DNA from: Kangiella shandongensis
GTDB taxonomy: Bacteria; Pseudomonadota; Gammaproteobacteria; Enterobacterales; Kangiellaceae
NCBI RefSeq assembly: GCF_020005365.1
Contig: NZ_JACNML010000005.1
Span: 124,001 to 188,000, forward strand
Length of the DNA: 64,000 nt
Reading direction: 5' to 3'
Shown here: piece by piece, positions 51,758-62,815 of the stretch
How positions within the stretch are numbered: the first letter of the stretch is position 1
Layout of the letters: each line of letters starts with the position of its first letter
Notes under the pieces: generated by a model
The model's database searches: none
Told to the model about the DNA's origin: nothing
The model's input: the letters and a program-made list of their open reading frames with translations, nothing else
Program-made: the position numbers and the translations under genes

Positions 51758-52132
51758 TACCCTCGGTGCGAACTTCCCTCTATCTGCTTCGAGATAGTGA
51801 CGTAAACTCATCAGAAAGGTTGTCGATTTCATGCTGCAGTGTGCATTCATTTCTGAAGGTTCCTCCCAGTTATTATGAGTTAAGACAAGGAGCGTCTGCT
51901 CGCCCTAGTCTGAGGGATGGAAAGTAAGCTCGGTTTCAACCCACTCCCCAAGGCCGTCGAGACACTGCCATCGAATGGCTTTATTCGGACTCGGCTTTTC
52001 CACCTTCATCCGCATGGCTGCTTTAAGGCCATCATTATCATCAGTAAAAGCGATCTTAATCTCTCCACCGGGTTGTTCGTTGTCCTGTGTTTCTTTGGTC
52101 CACCACTTCGAAAGTCCGTCGATGGTACTTAG
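51742..52132 (-). pseudogene. SRPBCC (AHSA1-like) gene relic
   Basis: On the minus strand, from 52132, the reading LSKWWTKETQ, GGEIKIAFTDDNDG, AIRWQCLDGLGEWVETELTF stops at 51905; the expected C-terminal part (HCSMKSTTFLMSLRHYLEA) follows in another frame. The start is also missing. It is similar to the intact SRPBCC gene at 52772-53209. Together with the rhodanese relic it fills the 695-base gap 51598-52292, apart from the operators below. Confidence 0.7.
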
Positions 52133-52218
52133 GGCGTGATAGAGGAGTTAGGTATAGGCCCGGTACAGCAGGTGAAGGTGGTGCATCGTCACCTGCGGTA
52201 AACGTGAAGTAAATTATC

Positions 52219-52272
52219 ACTTGCATTTTGCAAGCAAATAAACTATAAATAGATTACTTGCATATTGCAAGT
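52219..52272. promoter_or_regulatory. Two operator palindromes before the HxlR gene
   Basis: ACTTGCATATTGCAAGT (52256-52272) and ACTTGCATTTTGCAAGC (52219-52235) are nearly identical inverted repeats 37 bases apart, just upstream of the HxlR start. They are likely autoregulatory sites. Confidence 0.75.
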
Positions 52273-52292
52273 TAATATGGTGGCAAGCGTAA

Positions 52293-52742
52293 ATGACTAA
52301 AAAAGAAAAAGGTATGCGTTCGCATTGTCCGGTGAATTATGGACTGGAAATGTTTGGTGATCGTTGGGCCCTGTTGATACTCCGAGATATCATTTTCCGC
52401 GGTAAGCGGACCTATGGTGAGTTTTTAAAATCGGAAGAAGGTTTCTCAACCAATATTTTGGCATCGCGCCTGGAGAATTTGATTAACGCAGGAATTTTGC
52501 AGCGGAGTAAAGATAAGGATGATGGTCGGAAAGATATTTATTCCGTGACGGAAAAAGGGCTGGATTTGATTCCTGTGATCTTTGAAATCGTTCTGTGGAG
52601 TGCGAAATACGATGCCGAGTCACAAGCTAAGCGCATCCCTCGGTTAGTTGAACTCATAGATAAAGATAACCGCAGCTTAAGTAAATCGGTACGAGAGAAA
52701 GTGAAGCGAGGAGAGGCCATCGTCAAAGATTATTTGGATTGA
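52293..52742 (+). CDS. HxlR-family transcriptional regulator
   Basis: A 149-residue winged-helix regulator. HxlR hallmarks are HCPVNYGLEMFGDRWALLIL with its conserved Cys near residue 12, then GVSTNILASRL-like sequence (EGFSTNILASRLENLINAG) and RKDIYSVTEKG. It is followed 29 bases later by the SRPBCC gene, which it probably controls. Confidence 0.88.
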   Translation: MTKKEKGMRSHCPVNYGLEMFGDRWALLILRDIIFRGKRTYGEFLKSEEGFSTNILASRLENLINAGILQRSKDKDDGRKDIYSVTEKGLDLIPVIFEIVLWSAKYDAESQAKRIPRLVELIDKDNRSLSKSVREKVKRGEAIVKDYLD

Positions 52743-52771
52743 ATGCACTTAATATGGAAAAGGAGAAACGT

Positions 52772-53209
52772 ATGTATGCAATTAGACATCGGTTTGGAAT
52801 TAAGGCATCAGCGGACAAGGTGTTCCAGTTGCTGACAACTGATGAAGGCCTGAAAGGCTGGTGGACCAAGGATGTGACCGGCGCTGGCGATACGGGCTCG
52901 GTAATTCAGTTTCGATTTAATGGCAATGGCCCAGATTTTAAGGTAACAGAGCTAACCCCGGGTAAGCGAGTGCGATGGCAGTATTCGGGAGGCGTACCAG
53001 AGGAGTGGCAAGGCACGGAAATCGTATTCGATTTACAGGAAGATGGTGACAAAACCCGTATAGATTTTTCCCATGCCAACTGGAAAGAAGCAAGTAATCT
53101 GGCGGCTCACTGCAACATGAAGTGGGCAGTCTTTTTACTGAGTTTAAAGCAGCTGGCTGAAACTGGAACAGGTCGAGCATTTCCAAATGATATTCAAATC
53201 GAAGATTGA
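52772..53209 (+). CDS. SRPBCC-family (AHSA1-like) protein
   Basis: 145 residues from the ATG at 52772, chosen because AAGGAG lies 8 bases upstream (an ATG at 52739 would add 11 residues). Motifs: ADKVFQLLTTDEGLKGWWTK near the start and NMKWAVFLLSLKQLAETGTG near the end. The fold binds hydrophobic ligands. In an operon with the HxlR regulator. Confidence 0.85.
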   Translation: MYAIRHRFGIKASADKVFQLLTTDEGLKGWWTKDVTGAGDTGSVIQFRFNGNGPDFKVTELTPGKRVRWQYSGGVPEEWQGTEIVFDLQEDGDKTRIDFSHANWKEASNLAAHCNMKWAVFLLSLKQLAETGTGRAFPNDIQIED

Positions 53210-53336
53210 GGGTAATAAGCTGGGAGCAGTTTAACTCATTGCCGGGCTAAAGAATTTAATGAGTCAGTGTCATTAAAACGCTTAAGCGCGGAATAACAGA
53301 CTTTATTTCAAAGAACATGGTAACAGGAGTATTATT

Positions 53337-53684
53337 ATGGTGTACAAAGGAAGCTGCCATTGTGGCGACATCAAATTTGAAGTTGAAGGCGATATTGATG
53401 CAGCAATATCGTGTAATTGCTCTATCTGTCAGAAAAAGGGTTCACTGCTGTGGATGGTGCCTAGAAATCAATTAAAGCTAGTAAGCTCAGAAAGCGAGTT
53501 AAAGCCTTATACCTTTAATAGTCATAAGATTAAACATCAGTTTTGTACAAACTGTGGAATGCATCCATTTTGTGACGCCGTGGATCCAGAGGGTAACGCT
53601 GTCGCCGCGGTAAATATCCGATGTTTAGATAATGTTAACTTAGACAAGGTAGAGGTAAAGGAATTTGATGGGCGATCACTGTAA
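53337..53684 (+). CDS. GFA-family (CENP-V-like) zinc protein
   Basis: A 115-residue GFA-domain protein: GSCHCGDIKFEVEG, SCNCSICQKKG and FCTNCGMHPFC supply the Cys ligands of the zinc fold. The family includes glutathione-dependent formaldehyde-activating enzyme, but short members are mostly uncharacterised. Its 3' end overlaps the next gene by 17 bases. Confidence 0.87.
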   Translation: MVYKGSCHCGDIKFEVEGDIDAAISCNCSICQKKGSLLWMVPRNQLKLVSSESELKPYTFNSHKIKHQFCTNCGMHPFCDAVDPEGNAVAAVNIRCLDNVNLDKVEVKEFDGRSL

Positions 53685-54030
53685 ACAGACCAAACAAGGT
53701 CATAAACTGTTCTCTTACGGTACTCTGCAGCAGGAGAAGGTTCAACTGGAAACCTTCGGCCGAAAACTTGAAGGGAGTAAGGATGTTCTCGTTGGTTATA
53801 AGGTCGGACAGACGACAATAACCGACAAGGCGGTTATTGCTGCGAGTGGCAAGCGAATTCATCCCATTTTAAAGTATACCGGCAGTCTAGAAGACAAAGT
53901 CGAAGGAATGGTTTTTGAGATTTCGGCTGAGGAATTAGAGCAGGCTGATGCGTATGAAGTAAAAGACTATTGTCGTACGACGGGAGAACTGCAGTCTGGC
54001 CGAGAGGCATGGATATATACGGAGGCATAA
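53668..54030 (+). CDS. Gamma-glutamylcyclotransferase-like (AIG2/GGCT) protein
   Basis: 120 residues from the ATG at 53668 (AAAGGA upstream). The GGCT substrate loop appears as LFSYGTLQQEKVQ, and a catalytic-type Glu lies in LEQADAYEVKDY. The family acts on gamma-glutamyl compounds. Overlaps the GFA gene end. Confidence 0.84.
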   Translation: MGDHCKQTKQGHKLFSYGTLQQEKVQLETFGRKLEGSKDVLVGYKVGQTTITDKAVIAASGKRIHPILKYTGSLEDKVEGMVFEISAEELEQADAYEVKDYCRTTGELQSGREAWIYTEA

Positions 54031-54103
54031 GGCGATCAATATTGGTTGTATGAGTAATAGACTTGAGTTAAGTTGAGCACAGTTTACGCGATATGAAATA
54101 CTT

Positions 54104-54520
54104 ATGACTCATGATGAAAAGATCTGTTGGTTTTGTGAGGCCGAGAGGGCGGATAAAACTTATCAGGTTAACTTGAAAAAAGAAGAACAACGTGAACTGG
54201 TGGAAGTTCCAGCTTGTTCAAACTGCCAGTCTATCCATAAAAAAACGGTTAAAAATTTTCTTATTCTGTTTTTCACCATAGCCGTCGGTGGTGCTGTAGC
54301 AACCATGTTATACCTGTTGGTCTCCGAAACGGAGTTTAGTGGCTCTGGGATACCGATTGGTGCAGGTATCGCGCTGGCATGGAGTATCCCCGCTTTATTT
54401 ATTGCCTTCCTTTGGAATAAAAAAATCAGCAAAGGCGTTAAGCCACAACGTAAAATATTGCAGTATCCGCCGCTTAAAGCAAAACTGGATGCCGGATATA
54501 ACATCACCCCGCTCGCTTAA
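54104..54520 (+). CDS. Membrane protein with N-terminal zinc-ribbon cysteines
   Basis: A 138-residue protein with CWFC and CSNC pairs (about residues 9-45) and two membrane helices (about 53-74 and 84-106). No family named. Confidence 0.7.
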   Translation: MTHDEKICWFCEAERADKTYQVNLKKEEQRELVEVPACSNCQSIHKKTVKNFLILFFTIAVGGAVATMLYLLVSETEFSGSGIPIGAGIALAWSIPALFIAFLWNKKISKGVKPQRKILQYPPLKAKLDAGYNITPLA

Positions 54521-54537
54521 CTTTAAAAAGTCGCTTG

Positions 54538-54560
54538 ACCTCATGTTTACTTGAGGTTTT
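54538..54560 (+). terminator. Small terminator
   Basis: ACCTCA pairs with TGAGGT over an 8-base loop, then TTT, downstream of the zinc-ribbon membrane protein gene. Confidence 0.6.
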
Positions 54561-54598
54561 AAACTGGAATGACATTGGGTATTCGAAGGAGCAAAACC

Positions 54599-54955
54599 AT
54601 GTCAGTTGCAAACCCTGTTATCCGGGTTGATAAGTTTAGTGTCCCCCAGAAGTCCATGAAGTCATTCATGGCTCTTGTCGAAAAAACTCACGGGTTATTA
54701 CAACAGCAACCGGGCTTTATCCGAGAGCTCATTCTGGAGCAAGTCGATGGCGCAAGTAAGTTTAATATTGTGACGATCGCCGAGCGGCAGGAGCAGACGG
54801 CGATTGAGCGTGCGCAGCGTGTTATTACGGAATTTCACGAGGTGAAGGCATTTAAGCCAAAAGAAACCATGCAGCGCCTGGGTATTGAAGCAGACTTCGG
54901 AAACTATCAGCCAAGACGTCGCTCAGCACAAGGGGAAGAAAGTGAAACAGATTAG
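54599..54955 (+). CDS. Antibiotic-biosynthesis-monooxygenase-domain protein
   Basis: 118 residues from the ATG at 54599 (AAGGAG upstream; the ATG at 54569 adds ten). The ABM core is VIRVDKFSVPQKSMKSFMAL and LLQQQPGFIRELILEQ. The C-terminus overlaps the next gene's GTG start, which couples the two. Confidence 0.8.
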   Translation: MSVANPVIRVDKFSVPQKSMKSFMALVEKTHGLLQQQPGFIRELILEQVDGASKFNIVTIAERQEQTAIERAQRVITEFHEVKAFKPKETMQRLGIEADFGNYQPRRRSAQGEESETD

Positions 54956-55565
54956 GGAAGGCTTATGGCAAACACGAGTTGAGCGACCTGCACCGGGGTT
55001 GAAGACTCATGCTTACTTTTGGCAGCGTGAGGCAGGCAATATCTTGTTTTATAACACCGGACACAGCGATGAAATCGCCAGCATGAAAGAGCTGGGCGGT
55101 GTTGCCTATCAGTTGCTCAGTCACCGGGATGAGTTGGGAGAGAGCTTAAAAACGATTCAAACGCTATATGGTTCGCAGCTGGGCGGACATAAGGCGGAGC
55201 TTAACGATTATCGTCACTATGTGAAGCCGAATATCCTATTTGAGGAAAGTGGTAGGTTGTTTGATGACTTGGAAGTTATTTATACGCCCGGGCATAGTCC
55301 GGGGAGTGTCTGTTTTTACCTGACGCTGTCTGATAGTAGCCGCTGTTTGTTTAGCGGAGATACCTTGTACCTTAATGACAAAAAGGGATTATCTCCGGGC
55401 ATGTTGCCAGGCTCTGAACGAAAGGCGTTAAAACAGAGTATTAAGCGCTTAAGGAAGTATCATCCAGATCTGGTGATATCGAGTGCTTTTGCTGGCGAAT
55501 CCGGCTGGAAAGAGGTTGTCGATTGGCAGCAAGAGCTAGAGGATGCACTGGCCCAGCTGACTTGA
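54942..55565 (+). CDS. MBL-fold metallo-hydrolase-like protein with altered metal motif
   Basis: 207 residues from the GTG at 54942 with AGGGGAAG upstream; translation from 54885 would run far into the previous gene. It has the metallo-beta-lactamase layout, with YTPGHSPGSVCFYL and LFSGDTLYL intact. The first motif, normally HxHxDH, is here SHRDELG, so one or both metals may be lost or differently bound. It is coupled to the ABM gene (14-base overlap). Confidence 0.8.
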   Translation: MKQIREGLWQTRVERPAPGLKTHAYFWQREAGNILFYNTGHSDEIASMKELGGVAYQLLSHRDELGESLKTIQTLYGSQLGGHKAELNDYRHYVKPNILFEESGRLFDDLEVIYTPGHSPGSVCFYLTLSDSSRCLFSGDTLYLNDKKGLSPGMLPGSERKALKQSIKRLRKYHPDLVISSAFAGESGWKEVVDWQQELEDALAQLT

Positions 55566-55790
55566 ATTCGTAACAGGGCTGGAAATCGGTTCATGCCGAG
55601 CCTGGAATAGTTTTCCGATTAAAACAACCAGCGGTAAAGTAGAGCATGAGTTACTTTTAAATCGGTGACTCCCTTCGTCGATTTGGGTAGCCCCGCCCTG
55701 CAACAGCTAGGTTTTTATGGGTAAATATTTGATATCAATAAAACAACTGCCATAAAATGAGTTAATATCTTATTGATTCCAGGGCAGTGC

Positions 55791-57005
55791 ATGGATCTTC
55801 TGAAGAAAAATCGACCGTTAGCGATGTTCGTTGGCTTACCGGTATTGTTATTAGTCAGTAATGCAGTGGAAGCAGCAGAAAACACAGCTACAGCTATTGA
55901 TCAGTGGGATATAGTGCTGCTAGCAGTCTACGTCTTTATTGCGCTGTTTTTTTCTTTTGTGTGCTCAATTGCCGAAGCCGTGCTGTTGAGTATTACCCCC
56001 TCCTATATCGAGCACCTACAGCAGGAACGCCCAAAGCGTGCTTTACTGTTAAAACGATTACGTCTGGATAACGTTGATCGCTCGTTGGCGGCTATTCTGA
56101 CTTTAAATACCATTGCACACACCGTGGGTGCTATCGTTGCAGGGGCAAAAGCGACGGTGGTGTTTGGAAGCGCCTGGATTGGTTTGTTTTCAGCGCTAAT
56201 GACGTTGGCGATTTTGTTCTTCTCTGAAATTATTCCGAAAACGATAGGAGCGGTTTATTGGGGAAAGCTGGCGCCAGTGACAGCTGTTTTTGTACGTTGG
56301 CTGACCAAGGTGCTGTATCCTTTGATCTGGATTTCGGAGGGATTGACCAAACTGATTTCGCGTGGCAAGCAGCAACATATTTTCAGCCGTGAAGAGTTTC
56401 TGGCGATGGCAGGTTTAGGTAAAAAAACCGGGGATATCGATGAACATGAATCAAGGATTATTCATAACCTGTTCCGATTAAACTCGTTGAAAGCTAAAGA
56501 CATCATGACCCCCCGGCGGGTGATTCATTATATGCAGGAGAGTGATCGAATCGCTGATATCTTTGATCATGTGGTTGAATCCAAATTTTCCAGAATTCCG
56601 ATTTACAGTAATGATATTGACGACATTACAGCCTTTGTATTGAAAGATGATGTGCTCATGGCACAGGCGCAAGGAAAAGAAACGCTAGAGCTGAAAGCGA
56701 TCCAGCGTCAAATGGTCTGCGTGCTGGATGAGATGTCGCTGCCACATCTATTGGAGACCCTGTTGAATCAAAAGCAACACATTGCTCTGGTGGTTGATGA
56801 ATACGGTGATACGCGCGGGTTGGTGACGTTGGAGGATTTAGTTGAAACGCTGTTAGGTATGGAAATTATGGATGAGGTGGATGAGGTCAAGGATATGCAA
56901 AAGCTGGCGAGGCAGCAGTGGTTACAGCGTGCACAGGCGAGGGGGCTGATCGATGAGGAAATTGAGCAGGAGCAGTCGAAAAGCAACAATGATAAAGAGG
57001 GCTAG
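55791..57005 (+). CDS. CNNM/CBS-domain transporter-like protein (HlyC/CorC family)
   Basis: 404 residues from the ATG at 55791. A signal-like N-terminal helix is followed by the CNNM (DUF21) membrane domain (about 40-190, with LTLNTIAHTVGAIVAG and FFSEIIPKTIGA). Two CBS domains follow (IMTPRRVIHYM; ALVVDEYGDTRGLVTLEDL). The C-terminal CorC_HlyC domain is absent. The family handles magnesium or other cations. Confidence 0.87.
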   Translation: MDLLKKNRPLAMFVGLPVLLLVSNAVEAAENTATAIDQWDIVLLAVYVFIALFFSFVCSIAEAVLLSITPSYIEHLQQERPKRALLLKRLRLDNVDRSLAAILTLNTIAHTVGAIVAGAKATVVFGSAWIGLFSALMTLAILFFSEIIPKTIGAVYWGKLAPVTAVFVRWLTKVLYPLIWISEGLTKLISRGKQQHIFSREEFLAMAGLGKKTGDIDEHESRIIHNLFRLNSLKAKDIMTPRRVIHYMQESDRIADIFDHVVESKFSRIPIYSNDIDDITAFVLKDDVLMAQAQGKETLELKAIQRQMVCVLDEMSLPHLLETLLNQKQHIALVVDEYGDTRGLVTLEDLVETLLGMEIMDEVDEVKDMQKLARQQWLQRAQARGLIDEEIEQEQSKSNNDKEG

Positions 57006-57113
57006 TCGGATAGAAAACTCCTCTGATTGTAAAATCTGCCAAAAGTGTGAGCTTTGTCTTTGAACTGAGTTATGCTAGGTTATAACTGCTGTTCAAATTA
57101 GATGGATTAATGC

Positions 57114-59090
57114 GTGCTGCAAACTTGTCGCAAACACTACCTCTGCAAATACCATAAAGCGATCATATCCCTTTATCCGCTACGCTATTTATCTGTGCAT
57201 CCGATACTGGGCTGTCTTATTGTCCTGTTGTTAATTTTGTCCCCCTTATCCCGCGCCAGTGAAAAAGATCCGATCGAAACGAGAAACGAGCAGCAGATTG
57301 TGTTTGATGAACTGTACAAAGGAATTGATACCGGTGATGTGGAAATTGACTCGCTGGAAGATCGAGATGAGTATCTGGAATCTTTACAGGCGGCGCTACC
57401 CGAAGGGGATGATGTCAGGCGCCGCCAGTATGAATTTTACGTTTGTGTCACGGGCTATGGCTTTGAGTTTAACCAAGCAATTGAGGTTGCCGAAAGCTAT
57501 ATAAAGCAGGCGCAGCAGGCCGGAGATAAGGAAGCTGAAGCCCGGTTCTACTATTGTTTAGCCGAATATGAGGCTGCCAGTGCATTGTGGAAAGATTCCA
57601 TTGACTCTATTAATCAGTCGATAAAAGTATCACAATCCATTGAGCATAAAGAATATTGGGCCTGGGGGCTGGCTTTTCGCTGTTCGATCCGTTCATTGGT
57701 CGGCGAATTTGCCAATTCACTGGTCGACTGTCTTAAAGCTCGAGAGCTGTACGGAGAAGCCAACAAGGAGGCAACCGGCGACGAGTTGTTATTCGATATC
57801 GGCATAGCGTACCGGCGAATTGGTTTTTATGACAAGGCTCTCGAATACTTTGATGAAATGGAGGCTTTGGCTACAGAAGAGGGGTTGTTGGTCGGCCGGG
57901 TGCAGACTGCGATCCAGAAAAGCTTTGTCTATTATGATCAGGAGGACTATACCAGGGCTTTGCAGTTACAGAAAAAAGCACTGGCGTTATCTGAACAAGA
58001 TGAATATAGCGCACAATCTGCTAGCGCCAGGGTTGCCGTTGCGACAAGTCTCAACAAACTGCAACGTTTTAGTGAGGCTAAAGAAGAGTTAGAGCTGGCA
58101 CAGAGCCTGCTTGAAGAGTTTGGTTTAACCCGCAGCAATGAAATGATAGAGATGCAGATGGGAATTGCTCTCGATGGCTTGGAGCTGCACACCCTGGCCA
58201 AACAACATTTTGAGCGAGCCGAACAATTGATGAAAGCGGGGGGTAATCGCCGCTATTTATCCATGTTGTACGAAGCTCGTGCTAACAATCATCAGCTGCT
58301 GGGTGATGAAAAGGCCGCGCTACAGGCGATGCAAAAACATATGGCGTTATCCCGGGCGCTAGAAAAAGATCGGGAACAGCAACAAATATTAATACTCAGG
58401 TACCAGTTTGATAGTGAGCGCAGCGAGCTGGAAAATAAGAAACTGTTAGCTGAGAAAAAGCTGCAGGAAACCGAAGTCGAGGCACTGAAGCGAGCCCAAC
58501 ACTGGCAGATGATAGCGATCATTATGGGTGGTTTGCTGACGTTGGTTTTATTATTTTTGATAGTTCGTCAGTTAGGCTTATCGCGACGCCTAAAAAGACA
58601 GGCACTAACCGATAGTCTGACTGGAGTTGCCAACCGTCGTTATATTGAAGATTATTGCCAAACCATATTACAACAGGCAAAACGTGAGCAGGTGGACGCA
58701 AGCATCATCGTTTTTGATATTGATAATTTTAAACAGATTAATGATCAGTATGGTCATGTGATGGGAGATGAAGTGTTAAAGGCCTTGAGTACATTTTGTC
58801 AAACCATACTCAGACAAAAGGATAAGCTTGGGCGTTACGGTGGGGAAGAGTTTGTTGTGGTGTTGCCCCAGGCTAATTTGAACAATGCTTACCAAGTGGC
58901 GGAGCGTCTACGCACGGGTGCTGAGGCATTGACTTTTGGTGATAAGGATAAACCGTTTAACGTCACCATTAGCCTCGGGGTGGCCGAATTCAATCAGGAA
59001 GAAACCATGGATCGCCTTATCGACAGGGCAGATGATGCGTTATATCGAGCAAAAGCACAGGGCCGAAATCGCACCTTAAAGGCTGAGTAA
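57114..59090 (+). CDS. TPR-containing diguanylate cyclase
   Basis: A 658-residue protein from the GTG at 57114. A signal/anchor sequence (about 20-48) precedes periplasmic TPR-like helices (about 60-430), a coiled coil, one membrane helix (about 468-488) and a GGDEF domain. The active site is GGEEF with substrate motifs FDIDNFKQIND; RQKD five residues upstream fits the inhibitory RxxD I-site. It should make c-di-GMP and respond to a periplasmic signal. Confidence 0.9.
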   Translation: MLQTCRKHYLCKYHKAIISLYPLRYLSVHPILGCLIVLLLILSPLSRASEKDPIETRNEQQIVFDELYKGIDTGDVEIDSLEDRDEYLESLQAALPEGDDVRRRQYEFYVCVTGYGFEFNQAIEVAESYIKQAQQAGDKEAEARFYYCLAEYEAASALWKDSIDSINQSIKVSQSIEHKEYWAWGLAFRCSIRSLVGEFANSLVDCLKARELYGEANKEATGDELLFDIGIAYRRIGFYDKALEYFDEMEALATEEGLLVGRVQTAIQKSFVYYDQEDYTRALQLQKKALALSEQDEYSAQSASARVAVATSLNKLQRFSEAKEELELAQSLLEEFGLTRSNEMIEMQMGIALDGLELHTLAKQHFERAEQLMKAGGNRRYLSMLYEARANNHQLLGDEKAALQAMQKHMALSRALEKDREQQQILILRYQFDSERSELENKKLLAEKKLQETEVEALKRAQHWQMIAIIMGGLLTLVLLFLIVRQLGLSRRLKRQALTDSLTGVANRRYIEDYCQTILQQAKREQVDASIIVFDIDNFKQINDQYGHVMGDEVLKALSTFCQTILRQKDKLGRYGGEEFVVVLPQANLNNAYQVAERLRTGAEALTFGDKDKPFNVTISLGVAEFNQEETMDRLIDRADDALYRAKAQGRNRTLKAE

Positions 59091-59497
59091 ATAAAGAACC
59101 AGGCACCTGTCGAGACCAGAACCGGATAAATGATAAGACAAGTTTAAGACTTGTATATAAGCATATCGTCAATCTGTGATTTTTCTACAAAAAGCTAATT
59201 CGTTATATATCAAATAGTTATCTCGTTTTTGCACGTCTCTCAATATGATAAAAATAAATTTTTTTATTGTTTATCAATGGCTTATGAGTTTTCTTGACAT
59301 TTTCATGAAGTGATAAAAGTACACTCGGATTAATGAAGTAAAAAATAAATTGCTAGAAATCAGTTGGTTAGGATCTTGTCGTGGAGGCTAAAGGAAGCAG
59401 GATTTCATCGTCAAAATGCATGACGCTTAGTAACACTTTGAAATATTAATTCTTGCTAATCTAAATGTGTCGAGTGAATTATTGAGGAGACACTAAG
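59091..59497. other. 407-base intergenic region
   Basis: AT-rich with no supported gene. It presumably holds the promoter and leader of the DUF4870 gene, whose start has GAGGAG upstream; nothing else stands out. Confidence 0.5.
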
Positions 59498-59998
59498 ATG
59501 ACAAACGAACATGACAAACCCAAAGATGAAAATGCTGAGAATGATAAACCTGAATCGAATGATCAGGAGTCAGTAAATCAGAAGCAAGAAGGTGCTGGGC
59601 AAGACGAGAATGTGGTTGAAGGTGAGGCTGAAGTGGTCAGCAGCGAAGAAGCAAGCTCGGAGGAGAAAAATTGGGCCATGATAAGTCATATTGCTGCTTT
59701 TGCGGCTTTGATTCCGCTGGTACCGCTGATTGGCATGGTTTTAGGTCCATTATTTGTGTGGTTATTTAAGAAAGAAGAGATGCCGTTGGTTGCTCAAAAT
59801 GGTATCGAAGCGCTGAACTTTAATATCACAATGTTTATTGCCTACTGCGTGGCTTTGGTTTTATGCATTATTTTGATTGGTATTCCTATTCTGGTTGGTC
59901 TGGTGATATTCCACTTTATCGTGACCATCTTGGCGGCAATTAAAGCGAGTGAGGGTGGCGTATACCAATATCCTTTCTCAATAAAGTTAGTTAAATAG
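59498..59998 (+). CDS. DUF4870-family membrane protein
   Basis: A 166-residue protein. An acidic, disordered N-terminus (about 1-55, rich in Glu, Asn and Gln) precedes a DUF4870 membrane domain: NWAMISHIAAFAALIPLVPL, KEEMPLVAQNGIEALNFN and three helices. The family (Tic20-like) has no firm function. A strong terminator follows. Confidence 0.85.
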   Translation: MTNEHDKPKDENAENDKPESNDQESVNQKQEGAGQDENVVEGEAEVVSSEEASSEEKNWAMISHIAAFAALIPLVPLIGMVLGPLFVWLFKKEEMPLVAQNGIEALNFNITMFIAYCVALVLCIILIGIPILVGLVIFHFIVTILAAIKASEGGVYQYPFSIKLVK

Positions 59999-60023
59999 TT
60001 GGCAGACTCTCTCTCCAGCTAAC

Positions 60024-60048
60024 GGTGGCGGCTTCGGCCGCCTTTTTT
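60024..60048 (+). terminator. Terminator after the DUF4870 gene
   Basis: GGCGGC-TTCG-GCCGCC with a T tract immediately after: a UUCG tetraloop terminator. Confidence 0.92.
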
Positions 60049-60088
60049 GGTATGATACGGGGATAGAATAAATGTAGGGTTTGTATGG

Positions 60089-60682
60089 ATGAAGAAGTGG
60101 TTGGGTATTGCGATAGCCGGTGTGTTGTTGGTTTGGGTATTTCATCAGGATAAAGTGGAGCTGGGCGAAGGTGTCCTGGCGCCTGTTGAACCGAAACAGA
60201 CACAGATTGAGAACCCCGTTCCACTTAAGTTCGAAGGTTATACGGTTAAACCATTAGCGGACTTTCATATCACAGCGAAAGTGATTCTACGAGAAGACTA
60301 TAGTATGGGCAGGGAAGCGGATGTCTCGCCGATGGATCTGGCTCTAGGCTGGGGGCGTATGTCCGATGAGGCAATACTTAAGCATATCAACTTTTCTCAA
60401 TCCGGCCGTTGGTACCGTTACCGCTATCAATCCGCGCCTATCCCGCAAAAAGAAATCGAAACTCATAGCGCGAATATGCACATGATCCCCGCAGAACCAT
60501 GGATAGAGGATGATTTAGCGGACATAGTACCGGGGCAGATCATTGAACTGAAAGGGAAGCTGGTTGAAGTGACTGATAAAGACGGTTGGCGCTGGAGAAG
60601 TTCGTTACGCCGTGACGATACCGGAAGTGGGGCCTGTGAACTGGTCTATGTCGAAAGTATAAAAATCGTACGAGACGGATAG
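60089..60682 (+). CDS. Membrane-anchored unknown protein
   Basis: A 197-residue protein with an N-terminal membrane anchor or uncleaved signal (residues 4-18). The outer domain has YTVKPLADFHITAKVILR, MDLALGWGRMSD and LVEVTDKDGWRWRSSL, features I associate with an uncharacterised exported family, without a firm name. It is just upstream of the TPP riboswitch. Confidence 0.7.
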   Translation: MKKWLGIAIAGVLLVWVFHQDKVELGEGVLAPVEPKQTQIENPVPLKFEGYTVKPLADFHITAKVILREDYSMGREADVSPMDLALGWGRMSDEAILKHINFSQSGRWYRYRYQSAPIPQKEIETHSANMHMIPAEPWIEDDLADIVPGQIIELKGKLVEVTDKDGWRWRSSLRRDDTGSGACELVYVESIKIVRDG

Positions 60683-60715
60683 AATTATCGACTCAGAATC
60701 CCTATAATGATCTCA

Positions 60716-62806
<2,091 letters not shown>

Positions 62807-62815
62807 AACGACGTG

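Noticed and set aside
51697-52132. Two plus-strand ORFs as real genes
   Set aside because: They lie over SRPBCC and rhodanese relics that read better in other frames.
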